Positions 1 to 6,306 of a DNA stretch of 6,338 nt are shown in pieces. The translations under genes and the position numbers were made by a program. The notes beneath the pieces were generated by a model, which did no database searches, had not been told where the DNA came from, and saw only the letters and a program-made list of their open reading frames with translations. Numbering within the stretch: the stretch's first letter is position 1; every line of letters starts with the position of its first letter. The DNA comes from Alphaproteobacteria bacterium (lineage in GTDB: Bacteria; Pseudomonadota; Alphaproteobacteria; Micropepsales; Micropepsaceae): positions 1-6,338 of the forward strand of contig CANGRN010000088.1 of assembly GCA_947455695.1 (NCBI GenBank), in the 5' to 3' direction.

Positions 1-489
1 CATCAGATATTCCAGCAGGCGGAATTCGCGCGGCTGCAATTCGATGTCGGTGCCGCTGCGCTTGGCGGCGCGCGACAGAAGATCCAGTTCCAGATCGCCC
101 ACATCCAGCCGCGTCTTGACGCCCACCGGCGAGCGGCGGCGCATCAGCGCGTCGACCCGCGCCAGCAGTTCGACAAAGGCATAGGGCTTGGTGAGATAAT
201 CATCGCCCCCGGCCTTGAGCCCCTTCACCCGGTCGTCCACTTCGGACAGGGCCGACAGGAACAGCACCGGGGTGGAATTGCCATGCTCGCGCATCCCCGC
301 CACCAGCTTCAGCCCGTCCAGCTTGGGCAGCATGCGGTCCACGATGGCCACGTCATAGGGCCGCGACAATGCCAGGCTCAGGCCGGTCTCGCCGTCTCCC
401 GCATCGTCCACCACATGACCGGATTCCTTCAGCCCCTGCACCAGGTAACGCTGGGCTTCCAGATCGTCTTCAATCACCAGAATACGCAT
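1..489 (-). CDS. OmpR/PhoB-family response regulator, N-terminal part (cut by window edge)
   Basis: This is a two-component response regulator that should be phosphorylated by a sensor kinase and then bind DNA. The visible 163 residues begin MRILVIEDDLEAQRYL. They form a CheY-like receiver domain (about 1-115) with acidic residues E7, D8 and D9, phospho-acceptor D51 in IVDRMLP, switch S79 in LFLSA and conserved K101 in LTKPY. From about residue 127 the OmpR-type DNA-binding domain begins, ending in view at LQPREFRLLEYLM. The recognition helix and wing lie past the left edge. The ATG at 489 is supported by GGGAG at 495-499, five bases upstream. The gene sits 61 bases after degP on the same strand, behind a terminator-like hairpin. 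In rhizobia, from memory, a regulator/kinase pair follows degP, so a histidine kinase is expected next. Family assignment is secure; the regulon is unknown. Confidence 0.95.
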   Translation of the reverse strand, partial: MRILVIEDDLEAQRYLVQGLKESGHVVDDAGDGETGLSLALSRPYDVAIVDRMLPKLDGLKLVAGMREHGNSTPVLFLSALSEVDDRVKGLKAGGDDYLTKPYAFVELLARVDALMRRRSPVGVKTRLDVGDLELDLLSRAAKRSGTDIELQPREFRLLEYLM

Positions 490-510
490 TCACTCTCCCG
501 ATCATGCGTG

Positions 511-544
511 AAAGGAAAAAGGGCGCGAGGTTGATCCCGCGCCC
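511..544 (-). terminator. Rho-independent terminator after degP
   Basis: Six bases beyond the degP stop codon lies an inverted repeat, GGGCGCG (521-527) and CGCGCCC (538-544), with a 10-base loop. Read on the minus strand it is followed by TTTTTCCTTT (520-511). A GC-rich stem followed by a U-rich tract is a classical intrinsic terminator. It ends 22 bases before the response-regulator ATG. That gene therefore needs either read-through or a promoter in a very short space, and I see no convincing promoter there. Confidence 0.75.
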
Positions 545-550
545 GGATAC

Positions 551-2143
551 TCACGTCTTGTCGATGTCGATGGCGACAAAGCCGGTGCCGCCCTGGCTGT
601 GCGCCACCAGCAGCAGCACGCTGGAGCGGCCGCCCTTCTTGGCTTCGGCCACGCCCGACTGGAAGTCGGTCGGGGTGCGCACGATCTTGTTGCCCACCCG
701 CAGCACCACGTCGCCGGGCTGCAGGCCCTTTTCAGCGGCATCGCTGTCGGGATCGACCTTGGTGATCACCGCGCCGTTCATCACTGTCTCCGCGATGTTA
801 AAGGTCTTCTTGGATTCCGGCGTCAGGGACGACAGGCCCAGGCCCGCGGCGTTGGCGCTGGACGGCGACAGCGTGCCTTCCTTGGCGGGCGCGTTGGAGG
901 CCAGCTGCGCCGCATCGGGACGGGTGGCGATGGTGACCTTCACCTGCATGGGCTTGCCCTGGCGGACCACCGAGAAGGTGGCGGTCTGGCCGGTGGGCAC
1001 GCTGGCGACCTTGCGGGTCAGGTCGGTGGCGTCTTCCACCGCCTGGCCGTTGATGGCGGTAACGATGTCGCCCTGCTCGAAGCCGGCCTTGGCGGCGGGG
1101 CCGTTGGGAACGACCTCGGCGACCATGGCGCCCTTGGGGTCCTTGATGCCCAGCGAGGACGCGATCTCGGGCGTCACGCTCTGGATGTTCACGCCCAGAT
1201 AGCCGCGGGAGACCTTGCCCTTGGTCTTGAGCTGGTCGATCACATCATGAATCAGGCTGGCCGGAATGGCAAAGCCGATGCCGACGCTGCCGCCCGAGGG
1301 CGAGAAGATCATCGAGTTCATGCCGATCACCTGACCGCGCAGGTCAAAGGTCGGACCGCCCGAATTGCCCCGGTTGATGGGGGCGTCGATCTGGATGAAG
1401 TTGGTATATTGCTGGGCGGAGTCGATGTTGTTGCGGCCCAGCGACGAGACGATGCCCGCGGTCACCGAATTGGACAGGCCGAAGGGATTGCCCACCGCCA
1501 CCACCCAGTCGCCCACGCGCAGCCGTTTGTCGTCGCCGAATTCCACGGTCGGCAGCGGACGGTCGGATGTGATCTTCAGAAGGGCGACATCGGTCACCGG
1601 ATCGGTGCCCACCAGCTTGGCGATGAATTCGCGCTTGTCCGGCAGGGTGACGGTGATCTTCTTGCTGGCATCCACCACATGGTTGTTGGTGACGACATAG
1701 CCGGCCTTGTCGATGATGAAGCCCGAACCGGCGCTGAGCGCCTTGTGCGGCTGCTGCGGCTGCTTCTGGCCCTGGCCGAACTGGTTGAACAGGTCGCGGA
1801 ACGGCGCGGGGATATTGTCGTCGCCGCCTTCATTCTCGGTGGTGGTGGTCTCGGACTTGATGGTCACCACCGCGGGGCTGACGCGCTCCACAAGGTCGGC
1901 GAAGCTGAAGGGGGCGCTGTTTTCAAGCATGCGCGGCGCGCGGGCATCGCCCTCATTGGCGGCGACCATGGTGGGGGTGCCGGCGACCTGAACGGCGCGT
2001 ACCGGCGGCAACAGCGCGAAGGCGCCAAGACCGACCACGATGATGGCGGCGGCGCCGCTCATGGCGACCACGCGGCGCTGACGCAGCGAAGGCTTGGGAA
2101 GGCGGGAAAAGATGCCCGGCTGGGGCGAGTTGTCGTTCTGCAT
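551..2143 (-). CDS. degP: DegP/HtrA-type periplasmic serine protease with two PDZ domains
   Basis: This is an envelope quality-control protease/chaperone that acts on misfolded periplasmic proteins. The chosen 530-aa form starts MQNDNSPQPG at the ATG at 2143, which has a strong AAGGAG five bases upstream. An upstream TTG (2194) would add 17 residues but is unlikely. Residues 25-50 form a hydrophobic export segment after a basic RQRR; it may be cleaved after VRA or kept as an anchor. The trypsin-like domain has H155 in TNNHVV, D185 in DPVTDVALL and S261 in GNSGGP, so the catalytic triad is intact. A Gln-rich stretch (about 121-132) sits where DegP proteins carry the LA loop. PDZ1 spans about 315-408 and PDZ2 about 435-525. 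It is longer than E. coli DegP (474 aa), partly through a long N-terminus and an Ala/Ser-rich linker between the PDZ domains. It follows ccmH with a 99-base gap that appears to hold its own promoter. Confidence 0.97.
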   Translation of the reverse strand: MQNDNSPQPGIFSRLPKPSLRQRRVVAMSGAAAIIVVGLGAFALLPPVRAVQVAGTPTMVAANEGDARAPRMLENSAPFSFADLVERVSPAVVTIKSETTTTENEGGDDNIPAPFRDLFNQFGQGQKQPQQPHKALSAGSGFIIDKAGYVVTNNHVVDASKKITVTLPDKREFIAKLVGTDPVTDVALLKITSDRPLPTVEFGDDKRLRVGDWVVAVGNPFGLSNSVTAGIVSSLGRNNIDSAQQYTNFIQIDAPINRGNSGGPTFDLRGQVIGMNSMIFSPSGGSVGIGFAIPASLIHDVIDQLKTKGKVSRGYLGVNIQSVTPEIASSLGIKDPKGAMVAEVVPNGPAAKAGFEQGDIVTAINGQAVEDATDLTRKVASVPTGQTATFSVVRQGKPMQVKVTIATRPDAAQLASNAPAKEGTLSPSSANAAGLGLSSLTPESKKTFNIAETVMNGAVITKVDPDSDAAEKGLQPGDVVLRVGNKIVRTPTDFQSGVAEAKKGGRSSVLLLVAHSQGGTGFVAIDIDKT

Positions 2144-2148
2144 GGGGG

Positions 2149-2154
2149 CTCCTT
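2149..2154 (-). promoter_or_regulatory. Ribosome binding site deciding the degP start
   Basis: AAGGAG on the minus strand lies five bases before the ATG at 2143. No comparable site precedes the in-frame TTG at 2194. This fixes the start at MQNDNSPQPG. Confidence 0.85.
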
Positions 2155-2193
2155 GTGGCCAGTCTTTTCCGACCGGGCCGTGGCTGAGATACA

Positions 2194-2199
2194 ATCATA
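2194..2199 (-). promoter_or_regulatory. Possible -10 element of the degP promoter
   Basis: TATGAT on the minus strand matches five of six positions of the sigma-70 consensus TATAAT and would start transcription near 2187, about 44 bases before the degP ATG. No good -35 hexamer is found 15-18 bases upstream. Instead one AGATTAC half-site overlaps the -25 area and a second the -35 area. This would fit a promoter that depends on or is blocked by a regulator, but that is inference. Confidence 0.35.
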
Positions 2200-2207
2200 A
2201 CATGGAC

Positions 2208-2241
2208 AGATTACGTCCGAGAGATTACAACTATGTAATCT
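2208..2241. repeat. Cluster of three AGATTAC half-sites, two forming a perfect inverted repeat
   Basis: On the plus strand AGATTACA (2222-2229) and TGTAATCT (2234-2241) form a perfect 8-bp inverted repeat around the 4-base loop ACTA. A third copy, AGATTACG (2208-2215), lies 14 bases upstream in direct orientation. The block is AT-rich in a GC-rich region and sits directly after the ccmH stop codon and upstream of the putative degP -10. No U-tract follows on the minus strand, so it is not a typical intrinsic terminator. It looks like an operator for a dimeric regulator, or possibly a hairpin protecting the 3' end of the ccm mRNA. The binding protein is unknown. Confidence 0.6.
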
Positions 2242-2242
2242 T

Positions 2243-2677
2243 CTAAGCGCTTCTGGCAGCAGCCTTTTTGACGACCACCCACGCCACCGCGCCGCCCGCG
2301 CCCAGCACCAGAAAGGGCGCCAGCCAAAGCAGCCAGGTATCGGGCTGCACCGGCGGCTTCATCAGGATAACGTCGCCATAGCGCGCCACCAGAAAGTCCT
2401 GGACCTGGGCGTCGCTTTGCCCGGCGGCGATCTGCTCGCGGATCAGGCGGCGCACATCGGCGGAAAAAGGCGAACCGGACTCGTCCACATTCTCGCCGGC
2501 ACAGACCAGGCAGCGGAATTGGCGCTGCAGGTTGCGGGCACGCGCTTCCATCGCCGGATCCGAAAACGTGTCGGCCGTAACTGCAGCGGAGGCGGCGTTG
2601 GAAAAGGCCGGTGCCGCCAGCGCGGGCACCATCAGCAGCAGCAAGGCAAGGACGGCTTTCATTCGGCAGGTCTTCAT
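2243..2677 (-). CDS. ccmH: Cytochrome c maturation thiol oxidoreductase subunit CcmH (CycL type)
   Basis: CcmH belongs to the heme ligation complex and keeps the CxxCH cysteines of apocytochrome c reduced and presented for heme attachment in the periplasm. The 144-aa form has a hydrophobic N-terminal export segment (about 7-25), the family redox motif in FRCLVCAGENVDES (C56 and C59), a helical section containing VRRLIREQIAAG, the conserved VARYGDVILMKPP, and a C-terminal membrane helix (about 113-135). The length fits the short alphaproteobacterial CycL, which lacks the C-terminal TPR part of E. coli CcmH. The ATG at 2677 overlaps the ccmF stop as ATGA, implying translational coupling. A second in-frame ATG at 2662 (MKAVLALL) gives a more standard signal peptide and cannot be excluded. 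Neither start has a strong ribosome binding site. Confidence 0.95.
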   Translation of the reverse strand: MKTCRMKAVLALLLLMVPALAAPAFSNAASAAVTADTFSDPAMEARARNLQRQFRCLVCAGENVDESGSPFSADVRRLIREQIAAGQSDAQVQDFLVARYGDVILMKPPVQPDTWLLWLAPFLVLGAGGAVAWVVVKKAAARSA

Positions 2678-4596
2678 TCTGCGGCTTGGGCCACCGCGGG
2701 CGCGGCAGGCTCGCGCGCGGGCGCGCGCAGGCGGCCCCACAGACTCAGCATCCCGCCAAGCGCCATGATCAAACCGCCAATCCAGATCAGCGGCGCCAGC
2801 GGCGAGACATAGGCGCGCAAGGCAAAGCGGCCGTCCTCCCGCTCATCGCCCAGCGCCAGATAAAGATCGCGCAGGACCGTGGTGCGGATGGCGGTGTCGC
2901 TCATGTCCTGGCCTTCGGCGGGATACAGCCGGTGCTCGGGCTGCAGCACCGCGCCGGGCTTGCCGTCGTTCATCACCGCGATATGAGCGCGGTCGGCGAT
3001 GTAGTTGGGGCCCTTCACGCGGCTCACCCCGTCAAAGCGCAAGGTGTAAGGCCCCACCGTGAAGCTCTGTCCCGGCGCCGCGACCGTGATCGCCTCGCTG
3101 CGCCAGGCGGTGGTGCCGGCCACCCCCATCAGGGTGACGCCAAGCCCGGCATGCGCCAGGGCAGCAGCAAAAGCAGAGGCGCGCGCGCCTTTGCGCTTGC
3201 GCACATCGATGATCGACGCGCCGATCAGCCAGCCGGCGACGGCGAAGGCGCCGGTGGCGGCGATGGTGCGCGGCGCGACGATGGCCAGCACCGCTATGGC
3301 GGCAATCGCAGCCAGGCCCAGCGCCGGATACAAGCAACGCCACGCGGCCTTCAGATCGCCGCGCTTCCAGCCCAGTTGCGGGCCGAACGGCACCAGCAGC
3401 ATCAGGGCAAAGAAAATGGGCGCAAAGGTAATCACATAATAAGGCGGGCCCACCGTGATCTTGGTGCCGTTCAGGGCATCCAGGATCAGGGGATAGAGCG
3501 TGCCGGCAAAGACGCAGGCGCAGGCCGCCACCAGGAAGACATTGTTGAGCAACAGCGCGGTCTCGCGGCTGGCGGGTTCGAATGCCGCGCCGCCCTGCAG
3601 GCTCGGCGCGCGCCAGGCGAACAGCGCCAGCGCCCCGCCGATGGCCAGCGCGATCAGCACCATGATGAAGAAACCGCGCGCGGGATCGGAGGCAAAGGCA
3701 TGCACCGACGACAGCACGCCGGAACGCACCAGGAAGGTGCCGATCAGCGACATGGAGAAGCCGGCAATTGCCAGCAGCAACGTCCAGGTGCGAAAGGCGC
3801 CGCTTTTTTCCGTGGCCAGCGCCGAATGCAGCAGCGCCGTGGCGATCAGCCAGGGCATCAGCGAGGCATTTTCCACCGGGTCCCAGCCCCAGAAGCCGCC
3901 CCAGCCCAGTTCGTAATAGGCCCACCAGCTGCCCAGCGCGATGCCGCAGGTCAGCGCGATCCAGGCGATCAGCATGAAGGGCCGCGCGGCGCGGGCCCAG
4001 CCGGCTTCACCGACCAGCAGCGCGGCGGCGGCATAAGAGAAGGACGCCGACAGACCGACATAGCCGGCATAGAGCATGGGCGGATGCATCGCCAGGCCGG
4101 GATCCTGCAGCAATGGCGTCAGGCCGGCGCCTTCGAACGGCGCGGGGTCCAGACGCAGGAAAGGATTGGACGTAAAGAGAATGAACAGGATAAACGCCGC
4201 CGCCAGCAGGCCCTGTATGCCCAGCGCGCCGCTTGTCAGGCGCTCACCGCCGCGCTGCAGAAGCGCGACCATGCCCGCATAGAGCGCCAGCACCAGCACC
4301 CACAGCAGCATGGAGCCTTCGTGATTGCCCCACACGCCACTGATTTTATAGACCAGCGGCTTGAGCGTGTGGCTGTGGCCCGCCACCAGCGCCACGGAAA
4401 AATCCGACGTGACAAAGGCATAGGTCAGCGCGGCAAACGCCAGCACGATGAAGACCAGGAAACCCAGCGCCGAGCTGGTGGCGACGCGGCGGGCGGTATT
4501 GGCCTCGGTGCGGGTGCCGATCAGCCCCGCAACCGCCATCACCAGCGACAACGCCAGCGCAAAGCAAAGGGCCAGCTGGCCCAGTTCGCCCGTCAT
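2674..4596 (-). CDS. ccmF: Heme lyase core subunit CcmF (CycK)
   Basis: CcmF is the large membrane protein that receives heme from CcmE and attaches it to apocytochrome c on the periplasmic side. The 640-aa protein matches the usual family size (about 650) and has roughly 15 hydrophobic segments. The Trp-rich WWD signature is intact around 224-250 (WW at 224-225, then GWGGFWGWDPVENASLMPWL). Histidines match the heme-binding set known from E. coli CcmF: H171 in MHPPMLYAGYV, H257 in LLHSALATE, H299 in SSVHAF and H482 in ALAHAGLGV. A large periplasmic loop (about 496-598) precedes the last membrane helix and holds TVLRDLYLALG. The start ATG overlaps the ccmE stop as ATGA and has AAGAAGG six bases upstream. 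The C-terminal tail is Ala/Pro-rich. The identification is secure. Confidence 0.98.
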   Translation of the reverse strand: MTGELGQLALCFALALSLVMAVAGLIGTRTEANTARRVATSSALGFLVFIVLAFAALTYAFVTSDFSVALVAGHSHTLKPLVYKISGVWGNHEGSMLLWVLVLALYAGMVALLQRGGERLTSGALGIQGLLAAAFILFILFTSNPFLRLDPAPFEGAGLTPLLQDPGLAMHPPMLYAGYVGLSASFSYAAAALLVGEAGWARAARPFMLIAWIALTCGIALGSWWAYYELGWGGFWGWDPVENASLMPWLIATALLHSALATEKSGAFRTWTLLLAIAGFSMSLIGTFLVRSGVLSSVHAFASDPARGFFIMVLIALAIGGALALFAWRAPSLQGGAAFEPASRETALLLNNVFLVAACACVFAGTLYPLILDALNGTKITVGPPYYVITFAPIFFALMLLVPFGPQLGWKRGDLKAAWRCLYPALGLAAIAAIAVLAIVAPRTIAATGAFAVAGWLIGASIIDVRKRKGARASAFAAALAHAGLGVTLMGVAGTTAWRSEAITVAAPGQSFTVGPYTLRFDGVSRVKGPNYIADRAHIAVMNDGKPGAVLQPEHRLYPAEGQDMSDTAIRTTVLRDLYLALGDEREDGRFALRAYVSPLAPLIWIGGLIMALGGMLSLWGRLRAPAREPAAPAVAQAAE

Positions 4597-5036
4597 TCCG
4601 CGCCTTCTTTCCAGCGGCCGCTTTTCTTCAGCGCCGCCACGACTTCGGGCGGCATGTATTTCTCGTCATGCTTGGCGAGCACTTCACTGGCGATGAAAGT
4701 GCCATGCGCGTCCATCGCACCGGTGGCGACCACGCCCTGGCCTTCGCGGAACAGGGCCGGGAGCACACCGACGAAATCGGCAGGCACGCTGCCCTTGCCG
4801 TCCGTGACGCGGAACTTTACTTCGGCGCCGGCGCCGTGCGTAACGCTGCCTTTCTCCACCAGCCCGCCCAGACGGAAGGCGACGCCTTCACCCACCGCGC
4901 CCGCCGCCACGTCGGCGGGGCTGTGGAAGTACATGATGTTCTGTCCCAGCCCATAGCGGATCAGCACGGCCAGCATCGCGCCCACCGCGACCAGGGCGGC
5001 GGCAAAAGCCAGGCGGCGTTTCTTCTTGGCGTTCAT
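4593..5036 (-). CDS. ccmE: Periplasmic heme chaperone CcmE (CycJ)
   Basis: CcmE binds heme covalently in the periplasm after loading by CcmABCD and passes it to CcmF. The 147-aa protein has a basic N-terminus (MNAKKKRR), one membrane anchor (about 9-27) and a beta-rich OB-fold domain. The heme-attachment motif AKHDEKYMPPEV is intact, with H123 as the covalent heme histidine and Y127 as the conserved tyrosine (HxxxY type). The C-terminal tail is short and charged. The ATG follows the stop codon of the upstream gene directly (TGAATG). The best ribosome binding site is a weak AAGGGCGG more than ten bases upstream, so translational coupling is likely. Confidence 0.97.
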   Translation of the reverse strand: MNAKKKRRLAFAAALVAVGAMLAVLIRYGLGQNIMYFHSPADVAAGAVGEGVAFRLGGLVEKGSVTHGAGAEVKFRVTDGKGSVPADFVGVLPALFREGQGVVATGAMDAHGTFIASEVLAKHDEKYMPPEVVAALKKSGRWKEGAE

Positions 5037-5381
5037 TCAGTGACCGCCGCCCTTGTGCAGGATCTGGTCGGCGATGCCGGTATCATAAGAAACACCTTCC
5101 GGGGTCAGCGCGATCTCGTTCGGCCATGCGCACTTGATCAGTCCCTTGCGGGCCAGCGCGTTCCACACATTCTCATTTTCCAGCCCCGTCGCGTCGCTGC
5201 CGCGCACCGTGGCATCGCCCAGGTGAAAGTGATCGCCATGGGCATGCGGAAAGGCGGTGATGGCGGTGTCGCCATCGGGCGTCGGCTTGGACGCATCGGG
5301 AACCTGCGCGATGGCCTGCAACAGGGTCAGCGTACGCAGTTGCAGCGGATTGAGCTTGGCGGGATTGGTTTTGGGCGGCAT
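5037..5381 (-). CDS. Conserved-looking small protein, possible winged helix with His-rich motif
   Basis: I recall proteins of this general form as uncharacterised in alphaproteobacteria but cannot name a family. The 114-aa product has no signal peptide or membrane segment, so it should be cytoplasmic. Residues 9-25 (LNPLQLRTLTLLQAIAQ) look like a first helix. Residues 71-98 (NVWNALARKGLIK, then IALTPEG) resemble the recognition helix and wing of MarR-like winged-helix proteins. Between them lies FPHAHGDHFHLG, with H46, H48, D50, H51 and H53, suggesting a bound metal; C84 and a C-terminal HKGGGH add possible ligands. It starts 17 bases after a strong terminator hairpin and has no clear ribosome binding site. 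Its stop abuts the ccmE start, so it leads the ccm operon. A regulatory or heme/metal-related role is inference only. Confidence 0.85.
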   Translation of the reverse strand: MPPKTNPAKLNPLQLRTLTLLQAIAQVPDASKPTPDGDTAITAFPHAHGDHFHLGDATVRGSDATGLENENVWNALARKGLIKCAWPNEIALTPEGVSYDTGIADQILHKGGGH

Positions 5382-5393
5382 GACGGTCCGGAT

Positions 5394-5432
5394 AAAGAAA
5401 AACGGCCGGGACCATACCGTCCCGGCCGTTTT
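5394..5432 (-). terminator. Strong hairpin terminator after the glycine-zipper gene
   Basis: A perfect 14-bp inverted repeat pairs 5399-5412 (AAAACGGCCGGGAC) with 5419-5432 (GTCCCGGCCGTTTT) around the 6-base loop CATACC. On the minus strand it is followed by TTTTTCTTT (5402-5394). It lies 22 bases after the stop codon of the glycine-zipper gene and should separate that gene from the ccm operon. The plus-strand side also ends in TTTTCT, so it could work in both directions, although no plus-strand gene needs it here. Confidence 0.9.
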
Positions 5433-5439
5433 CTAGCAA
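5411..5439 (-). promoter_or_regulatory. Possible promoter of the ccm operon, inside the terminator
   Basis: On the minus strand TTGCTA (5439-5434) and TATGGT (5416-5411) are separated by exactly 17 bases. Each matches four of six sigma-70 consensus positions. Initiation near 5404 would give a leader of about 22 bases to the ATG at 5381. The -10 element falls in the loop and arm of the terminator hairpin. Two four-of-six hexamers are weak evidence, so this is only a candidate; read-through from upstream is the alternative. Confidence 0.25.
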
Positions 5440-5454
5440 AAGCCTGGATTTGGC

Positions 5455-6246
5455 TTAGTGGTGACGCCAGCCGCCGCCGTGGAACCCGCGGTGACCGCCC
5501 CAGCCGCCGCCGAAGCCGAAGGTGAAGCTCGGGCCATAGTAGGCCGGACCGTAATAATAGGGGTAATAGGGCGCACCATAGGGCCGGTAATAGACCGGCG
5601 GAGGCGGGGGCGGCGGATAGTCGCCGTAATCGCCATAGTCCCGGCGGTCATAGGCGGCAGCCTGGCGGCCACCGTCTTCGTGCATGCAGTCATAATAGGC
5701 GCGCCCATAATCGGCTTCGACATCGCGCGCCGCATGGCGGGCATTGTCGGCGCCGACCGCGGTTCCGGCGATCAGGCCGGCGCCTGCGCCGGCCGCGGCG
5801 CCAAGGCCGGCATTGCCGGCCGCCGCGCCCAGCACGGTGCCCAGCACCGCGCCGCCCAGAAGACCGCCAACCGTGCCGCGGGTCTGTTCGTCGCGCGCAG
5901 CTTCGCGCGGGGTGGTGTAGCCGGTGCGGGCCGCGGCGTCGCGGCGGCAGAAGATGTCGCGGTCGGCAGCGGCCTGCTGGCCGCTCTGTGAAGCGGACGG
6001 GGCGCTGCGGGAATCATAGGCGCCGCGCTGATCGGCGCGCGGGCCATCCGCGTAGCCGCGAGGGGGAACGGACGGATTAGCGTCATCATCGTCATAGTCC
6101 GGCGCGCTGCGTGCGCTATTGGACGGATAGCGATCGTTCAGATTGGTGGGCGGCGAATTGGCCGGTTGCGCCAGCGCGGTTCCACCCAGCAGGGCGACCG
6201 TCAAGGCGGCGATGAGCGGTGTACGGAACATTTCGAACGTCTCCAT
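5455..6246 (-). CDS. Exported glycine-zipper protein with Tyr/Pro-rich and Gly/His-rich tail
   Basis: This is probably an envelope protein of unknown function. The 263-aa form starts METFEMFRTP at the ATG at 6246, which has GAGGGG five bases upstream. A clear signal peptide ends at TALA (residue 26). Residues 27-95 are polar and disordered-looking, with an acidic DYDDDD patch. Residues 123-166 form a glycine zipper (repeated GxxxG/AxxxG steps such as GGLLGGAVLG), as in YMGG-like and 2TM glycine-zipper outer-membrane-associated proteins. It is framed by C100 (DIFCRRD) and C187 (YYDCMHED), a possible disulfide after export. The tail has DYGDYGDY, seven prolines (211-217), a Tyr-rich block (219-237) and a Gly/Trp/His-rich end (GGGWRHH). 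An in-frame ATG at 6231 also fits the signal peptide. The gene is monocistronic, being followed by a strong terminator. It has no visible functional link to the ccm genes. Confidence 0.85.
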   Translation of the reverse strand: METFEMFRTPLIAALTVALLGGTALAQPANSPPTNLNDRYPSNSARSAPDYDDDDANPSVPPRGYADGPRADQRGAYDSRSAPSASQSGQQAAADRDIFCRRDAAARTGYTTPREAARDEQTRGTVGGLLGGAVLGTVLGAAAGNAGLGAAAGAGAGLIAGTAVGADNARHAARDVEADYGRAYYDCMHEDGGRQAAAYDRRDYGDYGDYPPPPPPPVYYRPYGAPYYPYYYGPAYYGPSFTFGFGGGWGGHRGFHGGGWRHH

Positions 6247-6251
6247 GATTG

Positions 6252-6258
6252 CCCCTCT
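6252..6258 (-). promoter_or_regulatory. Ribosome binding site deciding the glycine-zipper gene start
   Basis: AGAGGGG on the minus strand ends five bases before the ATG at 6246. It favours this start over a 20-residue longer reading beginning at 6306, which would put basic residues and a cysteine in front of the signal peptide. Confidence 0.75.
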
Positions 6259-6277
6259 GCAACTGTAAGGCGTACGT

Positions 6278-6306
6278 AGGAAACGCCCCCGCCGGTTCAA
6301 TGTCAA
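6278..6306 (-). promoter_or_regulatory. Possible promoter of the glycine-zipper gene
   Basis: A perfect -35 hexamer TTGACA lies at 6306-6301 on the minus strand. The hexamer 17 bases downstream is TTTCCT (6283-6278), a poor -10, and no better one occurs at 16-19 bases. Placement 30-60 bases before the ATG is sensible. The weak -10 leaves this as a candidate only. Confidence 0.35.

Noticed and set aside
2144..2194. N-terminally extended DegP starting at TTG 2194
   Set aside because: It has no ribosome binding site and places 17 polar residues before an already long N-terminus. The ATG at 2143 has AAGGAG at ideal spacing.
599..2200. Long plus-strand reading frame (533 codons) opposite degP
   Set aside because: It is antisense to a protease with an intact catalytic triad and two PDZ domains. 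Its Gly/His/Arg-rich translation is typical of the reverse of GC-rich coding DNA and shows no recognisable domain.
2222..2241. Inverted repeat read as an intrinsic terminator of the ccm operon
   Set aside because: The stem is short and AT-rich, and on the minus strand it is followed by CTCGGACG rather than a U-tract. An operator or mRNA-end hairpin is more likely.
2611..4956. Very long plus-strand reading frame (781 codons) opposite ccmF and ccmE
   Set aside because: The translation is Gln/Arg/Gly/His-rich low-complexity sequence mirroring the codon bias of ccmF. The minus-strand frame has full-length family motifs and coupled starts, so this is a shadow.
5540..5660. Short repeated motifs in the DNA (GGTAATAGGG-like and TCGCCGTAA-like), considered as a regulatory or tandem repeat
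   Set aside because: They are explained by codons for the Tyr/Pro/Gly-rich and DYGDYGDY segments of the exported glycine-zipper protein.
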